This document shows, piece by piece, positions 1 to 7,185 of a stretch of 64,000 bases of DNA (positions within the stretch are counted from its first letter, which is position 1; every line of letters starts with the position of its first letter). The notes under the pieces are model-generated. The model was given only the letters and a program-made list of their open reading frames with translations, ran no database searches and had not been told where the DNA came from. The stretch is from Ignavibacteriales bacterium. GTDB taxonomy: Bacteria > Bacteroidota > Ignavibacteria > UBA10030. The stretch covers positions 27,211 to 91,210 of the forward strand of contig JAPLFR010000011.1 in the NCBI GenBank assembly GCA_026390575.1, in the 5' to 3' direction. The translations under genes and the position numbers were made by a program.

Positions 1-168
1 ATTCCATGTTATTTTAAAAAAAATGACCGTGATATAAAACGGCATCAATCTGTATCATATTAGTTTTATCTAAAACTTATTGCTTCCCACTAATCATTTC
101 TCAATATTTTATATAAGTGAAATTTCAATTTGTAACCATAGTATACTGATATCGGAATTACACACACA

Positions 169-1914
169 ATGAATACTTCAATAGTAAGACCATTCCTTAT
201 TTTTGTTTTACTTTCATTAATACTATTCTTAATGAATCCTGATTCTCTCAAAGCGCAAAGTAATTCTTCTATTCGACCAGATGACTCATATGTCGCAAAC
301 TCTGTTACCTTTTCATCCTCGAATCTGCCGATCATCGTAATTAATACACATGGTGGTGTAATTCTTGATAACCCGAAGATAGAAGCAGATATGAAAATTA
401 TTTATAATGGTGAAGGGAAACGCAACACTGTCACGGATACAGCCTATGACTATAACGGTAAAATTGGGATTGAAATACGAGGTTCGAGTTCGCAGATGTT
501 TCCCAAAAAACAATATGGTGTCGAAACACGAAATTCGGTTGGAGAAAATTTAGATGTCTCACTTCTCGGTTTCCCCGCCGATAATGATTGGATTTTGTAT
601 GCTGCTTATAATGATAAAACGTTGATGCGGGATGTTCTCGCATATACACTCTCGCGCAACGCTGGCAAATATGCAACCAGGACGTGTTATTGTGAGCTCA
701 TCCTGAATGGCGAATATATGGGCATTTATATTCTATTCGAAAAAGTGAAACAGGGAAAAATGAGAGTGAACATATCGAAGCTCGATTCCACCGATACAAC
801 AGGAGATGCGCTCACGGGAGGATATATAATAAGAATGGATAAACTCGATCCTGGAGACAATCCTTCCGTGGTCGGTTGGTATTCGCAGGTCCTACCATTT
901 CCATCGATTCCAACCACGAAAATATTATATCAATACACGTATCCAAAATCCGAAAATATTCGCCCGGAACAGAAAACGTATATTCAGAATTTTATCAAAT
1001 CATTTGAAACGACAATGAACGGTGCGAAGTACGCTGATTCGGTCAACGGATATCCGAAATATCTCGATATCAGTTCCGCCATCGATTATATGCTTGTTAA
1101 TGAACTAGCAAAGAATGTCGATGCGTACAGGTTAAGTGCATATATGTTTAAAGATAAGGACAGCAAGGGAGGCAAGTTGAATATCGGTCCATCATGGGAT
1201 TTTACTAATTCATTGGGCAACTGTGATTATTATAACGCATGGCTGACTGAGGAATGGTGGATGTCTTACGCAAAAACAAATACGGGGGATTATTTCGCAG
1301 TCCCCGCTTGGTGGAAACGTTTGTTCTATGATTCGACATTTATGAGTAATGCGAAAAATCGCTGGATTGAATTACGATCAAGTCAATTTACAAAATTAAA
1401 AATTTTTGGAATCGTTGATTCACTTGCTGCGCATATCGATGAAGCACAGAAAAGAAATTTCGTTAAGTGGCCAATTCTAGGGTCGTATGTCTGGCCGAAT
1501 AAATATTATTTTAAAACATACCCAGAAGAAATAACATTTCTAAAGAGCTGGATCAATGATCGGCTGAATTGGATGGATACGGAACTTGCGGGTACTCCGC
1601 TTGGTGTTATTGATATCAACAGTCAACAACCCTCGAAGTTCGAACTATACCAAAATTATCCCAATCCGTTTAATCCGGCAACAGTGATTCAGTATCAAAT
1701 ACCAGTTTCTGGCTATATCAATTTGAAAGTTTACGACGCATTGGGAAGAGAAGTAGCAACATTGGTTGATGGTTACAAGGACACCGGAAGATATGAGGCT
1801 CAGTTTTCTGGCAGTCATCTTGCAAGCGGTCTCTACATAGCCCGCTTGACTGTGATCGATGAACATGGTAAATACACCAATGCGAAGAGTATGAAAATGC
1901 AACTTGTCAAATAA
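169..1914 (+). CDS. CotH-kinase-fold surface protein with C-terminal T9SS-type sorting domain
   Basis: The 581-residue protein begins with a signal peptide (residues 1-29, ending near KAQ). A CotH-type atypical kinase domain follows, roughly residues 55-400: 'EIRGSSSQMFPKKQYG', then 'DNDWILYAAYNDKTLMRD', then 'GGYIIRMDK'. The last ~80 residues form a sorting domain with 'YQNYPNPFNP' and a glycine-rich 'ASGLY' turn, as in type IX secretion cargo. Family knowledge: CotH proteins are protein kinases of spore coats and surface or cellulosome-like proteins. Here the inferred role is an exported, surface-attached enzyme or structural protein. It is the first gene of the window and no clear operon partner lies upstream. 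The next 390 bases hold only repeats and a gene remnant, so it is probably transcribed alone. The substrate is unknown. Confidence 0.85.
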   Translation: MNTSIVRPFLIFVLLSLILFLMNPDSLKAQSNSSIRPDDSYVANSVTFSSSNLPIIVINTHGGVILDNPKIEADMKIIYNGEGKRNTVTDTAYDYNGKIGIEIRGSSSQMFPKKQYGVETRNSVGENLDVSLLGFPADNDWILYAAYNDKTLMRDVLAYTLSRNAGKYATRTCYCELILNGEYMGIYILFEKVKQGKMRVNISKLDSTDTTGDALTGGYIIRMDKLDPGDNPSVVGWYSQVLPFPSIPTTKILYQYTYPKSENIRPEQKTYIQNFIKSFETTMNGAKYADSVNGYPKYLDISSAIDYMLVNELAKNVDAYRLSAYMFKDKDSKGGKLNIGPSWDFTNSLGNCDYYNAWLTEEWWMSYAKTNTGDYFAVPAWWKRLFYDSTFMSNAKNRWIELRSSQFTKLKIFGIVDSLAAHIDEAQKRNFVKWPILGSYVWPNKYYFKTYPEEITFLKSWINDRLNWMDTELAGTPLGVIDINSQQPSKFELYQNYPNPFNPATVIQYQIPVSGYINLKVYDALGREVATLVDGYKDTGRYEAQFSGSHLASGLYIARLTVIDEHGKYTNAKSMKMQLVK

Positions 1915-1981
1915 TAATTATGAGCATCAAAGTATAAATGAATTTTATATAAAGAAATATCTGAATATAAGATAACAATGA

Positions 1982-2004
1982 CATTCTTCGCTTCGCACAG
2001 AATG
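1982..2004. repeat. Short palindromic (REP-like) element
   Basis: CATTCT and AGAATG arms enclose a GC-richer TTCGC-type centre, in the gap after the CotH gene. A second small inverted repeat (GGAGT-CAA-ACTCC, about 2026-2038) and a third (ACTTCT-C-AGAAGT, about 2054-2066) follow. The first resembles dispersed intergenic palindromes seen in many Bacteroidota/Chlorobiota genomes; that resemblance is from memory. It could also act as a weak transcription terminator. Confidence 0.4.
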
Positions 2005-2064
2005 ACAACAATTAAATGAGGTCGGGAGTCAAACTCCATCCCAGCTTTGGTTACTTCTCAGAAG

Positions 2065-2166
2065 TTACTTGCCGGCGAGGACCCGTTCATAGTATTGCTC
2101 ATACTGGCTAATAATTTTTGTAGACTCAAATTCGATTGCGCGCGTGAAGTAAAAATTACTGATATT
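2065..2166 (-). pseudogene. 3' remnant of a glycosyltransferase gene (BshA-like C-terminus)
   Basis: Read on the minus strand, about 33 codons are open and end in TAA at 2067-2065. The last residues read 'IISQYEQYYERVLAGK', preceded by 'FTRAIEFEST'. This pattern is typical of the C-terminal helix of GT4 glycosyltransferases such as BshA (N-acetylglucosaminyl malate synthase of bacillithiol synthesis). An in-frame stop lies directly upstream and no start or catalytic region exists in the window, so this is a tail fragment. The BshA assignment is from the short tail only and any GT4 family member is possible. The rest of the 1915-2305 gap holds only short palindromes. Confidence 0.45.
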
Positions 2167-2305
2167 TTATCATGGTGAGAGGAGCGAGGATTGAGATAAT
2201 TGCGTATGAAGAGTAACATACAAAATAAACCATAACACTTGTAAGTCTATGAATTGCGCCTTAGATTGATATAAGCATTGTTCCATCTATCATCAAAATC
2301 TCCTT

Positions 2306-3616
2306 ATGCAAAAACGATATGTTTATGTTTCAGTCTTCATTATTGTTTCAGTCATCATCGGCATAGGTTGGTATCCGACACTGCTTGATTTTTTTAAAGT
2401 TGGAGAGAAAAATCAGCCGGTCAAATTGTACTATGCTGATAATATTTCTCCATCACATCAGTTCGCCATTGATGAGTTTAATCGATTGTACAAAGGGAAG
2501 ATTGAAGTCATTCCCGTTAATTTGCCGTTTTCAAAATTCAGTACGAACGAACGGAAAGAGATGCTTACGCGTTCACTCCGTAGTAAAAGTGAAAAACTCG
2601 ATATCTTTGCTGTCGATTTGATTTGGGTGCCACGTTTTGCAAAATGGTGTGAGCCATTGGATTCTTATTTTTCCGCCGAAGAGAAGGCAAGGTTATTAAG
2701 TAATGCGATGCGGTCGTGTGTTTTCGAAGGAACACTTGTCGCGATGCCGATGTACCTCGATGTAGGTCTTATGTATTATCGTTGGGATATTATTCGCAGA
2801 CTGCCGGACGCAGCGGTGATTGAGAAACGGCTCCAGGAATCAATAACATGGGAAGAAATGGCACATTTGCGCAAGCGGTTAGGGTATATGAATAAACCCT
2901 TTTTTTTATTCTCGGCAAAAGACTTCGAAGGGTTAGTATGTACTTTTCTTGAGTTGGCAGTTGGTTATGATCCGGGTTTTTTGAAAGCAAATACCTTTCC
3001 TACTCTCTCGCTGCCTGCAAAAAAATCTCTTCAGATGATGGTGGACTTTGTGAAAAATGGGACAACCCCCCTAGAAGTTGCAGACTTCGATGAGTTTTTA
3101 TGTAATACATATATGCTTGATCACGATGCTGTTTTTGTTCACAGCTGGCCCGACTTTGTACAAAACTTTCGCACTTCTTATCGTGATACGGCAAAACTCA
3201 GATACATTGCCAAAGCACCTTTGCCTCATTTCGAAGGAAGACCATCAACCTCCGTTATAGGCGGGTGGAATTTAATGGTGTCAAAGTCTTCAACTAAAAA
3301 AGCGGAAGCAGCTGAATTTATACGATTCTTTCAAAGCGAGCCGATTCAACGAATGATATTCGAACGCACCGGGTATTTACCAGCCATTAATTCTATCTAT
3401 GAAGATAGTGTGTTCTTGCGTAATCATAAAGAATTAATCTTTCTTCATCGATTGCTCCGTCGTGGATTCTATCGCCCTGCGCTTGTCGAGTACACTAAGT
3501 TCTCGGATATTATTTCTCATTTTGCAAATCTTGCTATCAAACAAGAAATTTCGGTAGATGAAGCTCTTGCTCGCACCGATGAACTGATTCGTTCCAACGA
3601 AGTGCTGATCAAATGA
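2306..3616 (+). CDS. Membrane-anchored extracellular solute-binding protein (family 1-like), probable sensor partner
   Basis: The 436-residue protein has one N-terminal hydrophobic segment (about residues 6-27) with no lipobox cysteine. A periplasmic sugar-binding-protein fold follows: 'KLYYADNISPSHQFAIDEFNR' (in pieces), 'DIFAVDLIWVPRFAKW', 'ALPMYLDVGLMYYR'-like strand, 'GGWNLMVSKSSTKKAEAAEFIRFF'. These are standard features of ABC-transporter binding proteins for oligosaccharides. However, no ABC permease or ATPase is nearby. The stop overlaps the start of the histidine kinase gene by four bases (ATGA), so the two are translationally coupled. The inferred role is a ligand-binding input for that kinase, most likely an oligosaccharide sensor for the downstream beta-glucan genes. 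The sugar itself cannot be read from sequence. Confidence 0.75.
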   Translation: MQKRYVYVSVFIIVSVIIGIGWYPTLLDFFKVGEKNQPVKLYYADNISPSHQFAIDEFNRLYKGKIEVIPVNLPFSKFSTNERKEMLTRSLRSKSEKLDIFAVDLIWVPRFAKWCEPLDSYFSAEEKARLLSNAMRSCVFEGTLVAMPMYLDVGLMYYRWDIIRRLPDAAVIEKRLQESITWEEMAHLRKRLGYMNKPFFLFSAKDFEGLVCTFLELAVGYDPGFLKANTFPTLSLPAKKSLQMMVDFVKNGTTPLEVADFDEFLCNTYMLDHDAVFVHSWPDFVQNFRTSYRDTAKLRYIAKAPLPHFEGRPSTSVIGGWNLMVSKSSTKKAEAAEFIRFFQSEPIQRMIFERTGYLPAINSIYEDSVFLRNHKELIFLHRLLRRGFYRPALVEYTKFSDIISHFANLAIKQEISVDEALARTDELIRSNEVLIK

Positions 3617-5112
3617 TAATAAGACTGAAAAATCCTAGACGGCTACGGGAAAGATATCATAAGTATCGGATTGAAATCCGTCACATTACAGTCATCGCAT
3701 TAGTATTGATTGCTTTTCAGATTGTTGTTCTCTTCATGAATCAGAATTCGCTTGGAAAAGTATTTGTCAAATCCCAGCAATGGTATCAGCAGGATGCTGC
3801 AGAACGTATCGCCAATCTGACCACCACTTCCATTGAAATGCTTTTAGAATCGAAAGGTTCGAAGGCAAAACTTTCTGATAGCGAAGAACGGAAAATCATC
3901 AAGGATTTTAACATCATATTTAGTCAGCAATTATTAGACAAGAATGTTCAAAGCGTATCAATCCTGATCCCTCATGGGAACACTATCATTGCTATCGACG
4001 ATGGTAAACAATTGTTCGATTATTTGTTTGGAGTGGACAAAAAGATTCAAAGTTCTGATAGCACTCACGCCGAGGCAATCCGATTGTTTCAATCGGTTCA
4101 AGATACACTTCGCAAAATAGAACAGACCTACACTATTGTTGAGCGGGAACAAATATTCCATGTGTTTATTCCGTTCGTTCCGAGAGGGGAATTTGTCGGT
4201 GCCGTCTATATGAAAACAACTCCCGATCTTATGTTTCTTACCGAGGAAATGTCGAAGAACTACAGTCAGACGGCATTGGTATATTCTGCCCTCATCATTG
4301 TAGGATTGCTTGCAATGTTCTATATATCAACGCGGACTCTTACCGAGCGGAATGAAGTACAGCGGTTGTTATTTGAAGAACAGAAACTTCACTTGGCAGA
4401 ACAAATCAATCATCAGAAGGAAATGCTTTTCACCAAGCGGATCTATCATACACATCACAAAGCCGAAAAAATTGTTGGATTTATTAAAGAGGACTTGCGA
4501 AATTTATCAATTGAAAATATCAACATTATTAAGAACCGCATCGGCAAATATGCCAGTTTCATTGCACGCGTGATCTATGATATGAAATGGTATGATCCGC
4601 CTATCCAGACAATTCGAAGTCCGCTGTTTCAAACTAACGTGAATGAGGGCATTCAATTTATCGTAAATAATATTTTTCAACGAGTGTCGGATAACCGGCC
4701 AAGAACAAAGTTTGAACTCCAGCTTGATCCTTTGATGCCTGAAGTCGCCATCAATGAATATGTCATTTGGGAGGTCATTGAACCCATTATCCAGAATAGC
4801 GTGGATCATGCTGGAGTCGAGAACAAAGTTGTCACAATCAAGACGGAATTCAATCCTTCTCTGAGACAATCGACTATCACCATTGCAGATAATGGAACAG
4901 GAATTCATCCTAATCTTTTAGAGAGTGATGGGAGTGGTGTCAAGAAAATATTCCAGGAACAAGTAACCTCCAGTACTGTACCGGGTAAAGAACACTCAGG
5001 ATATGGCTGTTATATTGCATATGAACTCGCGACACAGCGTTTTGGATGGAGAATCGATGCAGAAAATCTTCCAACAGGAGGATGTAAATTTACATTTATC
5101 GTACCGCATTAA
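3613..5112 (+). CDS. Sensor histidine kinase, two-TM, periplasmic sensor region
   Basis: The 499-residue protein has TM1 at about 24-43, a periplasmic region to about 220 and TM2 at about 222-241. A coiled region and a possible phospho-acceptor stretch around 'RIYHTHHKAEKIVGF' follow. A C-terminal HATPase_c domain shows the N-box 'PIIQNSVDHAG', the G1 box 'IADNGTGIHPNLL' and the G2-type 'GKEHSGYGCYIAYELA'. The histidine box is not canonical, so the exact phosphorylated histidine is uncertain. Its gene overlaps the binding-protein gene and lies 21 bases before a sigma-54 response regulator. Inference: a three-gene signalling unit in which the binding protein reports ligand to the kinase, which phosphorylates the regulator at 5134-6594. 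Confidence 0.85.
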   Translation: MIIRLKNPRRLRERYHKYRIEIRHITVIALVLIAFQIVVLFMNQNSLGKVFVKSQQWYQQDAAERIANLTTTSIEMLLESKGSKAKLSDSEERKIIKDFNIIFSQQLLDKNVQSVSILIPHGNTIIAIDDGKQLFDYLFGVDKKIQSSDSTHAEAIRLFQSVQDTLRKIEQTYTIVEREQIFHVFIPFVPRGEFVGAVYMKTTPDLMFLTEEMSKNYSQTALVYSALIIVGLLAMFYISTRTLTERNEVQRLLFEEQKLHLAEQINHQKEMLFTKRIYHTHHKAEKIVGFIKEDLRNLSIENINIIKNRIGKYASFIARVIYDMKWYDPPIQTIRSPLFQTNVNEGIQFIVNNIFQRVSDNRPRTKFELQLDPLMPEVAINEYVIWEVIEPIIQNSVDHAGVENKVVTIKTEFNPSLRQSTITIADNGTGIHPNLLESDGSGVKKIFQEQVTSSTVPGKEHSGYGCYIAYELATQRFGWRIDAENLPTGGCKFTFIVPH

Positions 5113-5133
5113 GTAAACAGGAAAAGAAATACC

Positions 5134-6594
5134 ATGTCAACTGATGAACGTATACAAGTCTTACTCATTGAAGATGAAGAATTTGATGTTCGCAGAGTAC
5201 GAAGTACACTCAAACCATTCGAGCATCAAATAGAAATTCGAGATGTAGTCTCAAATGGTGATTCAGCTTTAGAGCTGCTCGAGCATCACACTGAACGCTA
5301 TGATGTTGTGATTATGGATCTTCAGATTGCCGGTGGTACTATGGGAGAATTACTGATTAGGGCGATTAAGCGAATAGCGCCTTTACATCAAATCATCGTT
5401 ATTACAAAGATGACTGTGAATATCACAGACTTTGATTTTGCGAATCGACTTCTTCAAGCAGGAGCATTTTGGTATTGCACCAAATATCCCAGTGATATTG
5501 AAAATTATATTTATCAGCCCACCGACTTCATTCTAAGTATTTTCAATGCCTATCAAAGAAAAAAACTTGAGAGAGAAAAGTCGCGATCTGAAAAGAAACT
5601 GCTCCATAATGTCGAAGGAATGCTGTCACGTACAAAAATCCTCGGGGTTTCAGAACAAATCCAGAAAATTCGAGCGCAAATAAAACAATTAGCTGTGACT
5701 GATGCGACAGTACTGATTTCCGGGGCATCAGGTACCGGTAAGGAATTAGTTGCGATCAATATTCATTATGAAAGCAAGAGAAAGTTGGAAAATTTTGTTC
5801 CTATTAATTGTGGCAGTATTCCGGATGAGTTAATAGAAAGCGAACTCTTTGGTTATGAGAAGGGTGCGTTCACAGGAGCAAACGCAAATAAGCGCGGGCT
5901 TTTTGAACAAGCGAATCATGGCACGATCTTTCTTGACGAAGTTGCAGAACTTCCTCTGGCCGCGCAGGTAAAATTGCTAAGAGTCATCCAGGATGGTGAA
6001 ATCGAAAAGATTGGGAGGGTAGGGGAAAAGGTGAAAGTTGATGTTCGTATTATTGCTGCAACGAATAAAATGTTACAGCAAGAAATTGCAGCAGGGAGAT
6101 TTCGGGAAGATCTTTTTTTTAGGTTACATGTTGTACCTCTGCATATATCTCCACTGAAGGAGAGACCCGAGGATATTCTCGTTCTGTGGGAGCACTTTAT
6201 GCGCAAAATGAGTATTGATATGATTAAATCGACTCCAAGCACAGAAGAGGCTGCTTTTGATGTCTTGAAGAAATATGACTGGCCAGGCAATGTCAGAGAG
6301 CTCGAAAATGTCGTGCAAAGACTTTTGCTGCGAGAAGAAAATATTATCACCTCGAAAATTATTGAAGAAGTATTATCTCTCCACCCATTATCTCCGAATG
6401 CCGGAAGCGACACAATAGTATTTCAGGATTCCGAAAATGTTTCTTCGCTGCGAGAAATGGAATGCGTCTTCAGAAAAAAATATTTTGAATTTATCCGAAA
6501 ACATTCTTCGTCGGATGCAGAGGCAGCGCGAAAACTTGGCCTCGCTCCACCAAATTTTCACAGGATGTGTAAAAAACTTGGATTAAAAAGTTGA
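5134..6594 (+). CDS. NtrC-family sigma-54-dependent response regulator
   Basis: The 486 residues hold three domains. A receiver domain (about 8-140) has the acidic pair in 'LIEDEE' and phospho-acceptor Asp62 in 'VIMDLQ'. An AAA+ activator domain (about 165-400) has Walker A 'GASGTGKE' near 197, 'ESELFGYEKGAFTGA' with the sigma-54-contacting GAFTGA loop near 245, Walker B 'GTIFLDEVAEL' and 'FREDLFFRL'. A Fis-type helix-turn-helix lies at the end (about 460-486, 'EAARKLGLAPPNFHRM'). Known role: phosphorylation promotes oligomerisation and ATP-driven opening of sigma-54 promoters. A near-consensus sigma-54 promoter lies about 165 bases downstream of the stop, so the adjacent TonB-receptor operon is the obvious candidate target. 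Confidence 0.93.
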   Translation: MSTDERIQVLLIEDEEFDVRRVRSTLKPFEHQIEIRDVVSNGDSALELLEHHTERYDVVIMDLQIAGGTMGELLIRAIKRIAPLHQIIVITKMTVNITDFDFANRLLQAGAFWYCTKYPSDIENYIYQPTDFILSIFNAYQRKKLEREKSRSEKKLLHNVEGMLSRTKILGVSEQIQKIRAQIKQLAVTDATVLISGASGTGKELVAINIHYESKRKLENFVPINCGSIPDELIESELFGYEKGAFTGANANKRGLFEQANHGTIFLDEVAELPLAAQVKLLRVIQDGEIEKIGRVGEKVKVDVRIIAATNKMLQQEIAAGRFREDLFFRLHVVPLHISPLKERPEDILVLWEHFMRKMSIDMIKSTPSTEEAAFDVLKKYDWPGNVRELENVVQRLLLREENIITSKIIEEVLSLHPLSPNAGSDTIVFQDSENVSSLREMECVFRKKYFEFIRKHSSSDAEAARKLGLAPPNFHRMCKKLGLKS

Positions 6595-6626
6595 GATAAA
6601 TTGTTTTTACTTACAATTGTTTCACA

Positions 6627-6641
6627 ATCTCATAATGAGAT
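6627..6641. promoter_or_regulatory. Inverted repeat upstream of the sigma-54 promoter (possible activator site 1)
   Basis: ATCTCAT-A-ATGAGAT is a perfect 7-base-arm palindrome about 120 bases upstream of the -24/-12 element. That is within the usual distance range for NtrC-type enhancer sites. Binding is inference; no consensus is known for this regulator. Confidence 0.35.
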
Positions 6642-6677
6642 CTGTCTTAATGTTTTTCGCTTCAAGTTAATTATCAA

Positions 6678-6701
6678 GCTGATAATAGCGCCGTTATTAG
6701 C
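6678..6701. promoter_or_regulatory. Imperfect inverted repeat upstream of the sigma-54 promoter (possible activator site 2)
   Basis: GCTGATAA and TTATTAGC arms (7 of 8 paired) are separated by 8 bases, about 60-80 bases upstream of the sigma-54 element. With the palindrome at 6627-6641 it could form a pair of dimer sites for the regulator encoded just upstream. The two palindromes do not share a clear core sequence, which weakens the case. Confidence 0.3.
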
Positions 6702-6758
6702 ATAATAATCTTTTCGATTTTGAATATTAACTTTAGTTAAGAATACTGGTTTTTTATT

Positions 6759-6774
6759 TGGTACGGATGTTGCA
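6759..6774 (+). promoter_or_regulatory. Sigma-54 (-24/-12) promoter
   Basis: The sequence reads TGGTACG-GATG-TTGCA. It has GG and GC with exactly ten bases between them and matches the sigma-54 consensus TGGCACG-N4-TTGCA at all but one consensus position (T for C, a common variant). It points toward the TonB-receptor gene, whose start lies about 410 bases downstream, leaving a long untranslated leader. It directly follows a gene for a sigma-54 activator. I found no second GG-N10-GC element in the gap. Confidence 0.75.
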
Positions 6775-6794
6775 GTCTGCTTATAGAATCACTG

Positions 6795-6951
6795 GTGAAA
6801 GACCGCTGTGTAGGGTCGTAAAGTGTACAATTTATAGTACTTGTTGCATTTAATAATAATAAATTGAATATTGACCCTGGTTGAGAGAGTTGGATTTTTG
6901 ATTAGCGAGATATTGCAAATTAAATGATAACGTCGCTCGTGAAAGATCGCT
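6795..6951 (+). repeat. Degenerate direct repeat in the long leader of the TonB-receptor operon
   Basis: GTGAAAGACCGCT (6795-6807) recurs as GTGAAAGATCGCT (6939-6951). About 30-35 bases after each copy, similar text follows (TATAGTACTTG... then AATAATAAATTGA, against TGTAGCACCTG... then AGCAATAAATGGA). This suggests an old duplication of about 144 bases. The repeats lie downstream of the predicted transcription start, so they would be in the 5' leader. The rest of the 6595-7185 gap is AT-rich without a gene. Confidence 0.45.
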
Positions 6952-7185
6952 TAATAAATTAATATTCTAATTGTAGCACCTGCTGAAATCAATAGCAATA
7001 AATGGATTCAACATTATAAATTCATTTCAGAGAATCCAAAAGTACATTTCAAGCTAATAAGTAAAACTTCTAGAGATCATGAGAATAATTCTGTCAGCTT
7101 CATTTATGCGCGTGAGGAAAATACTGTATTATTTATAAAGTAACTTCAATTTGGTATAGAAAGAATCTATCAAAGGAGTAAATCT

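Noticed and set aside
2306..3616. Reading the binding protein as part of an ABC sugar importer
   Set aside because: No permease or ATPase gene lies nearby and the gene is fused by overlap to a histidine kinase gene.
5916..6413. A 165-codon minus-strand frame inside the sigma-54 regulator gene
   Set aside because: It is antisense to a clearly conserved AAA+ domain and has no recognisable protein features.
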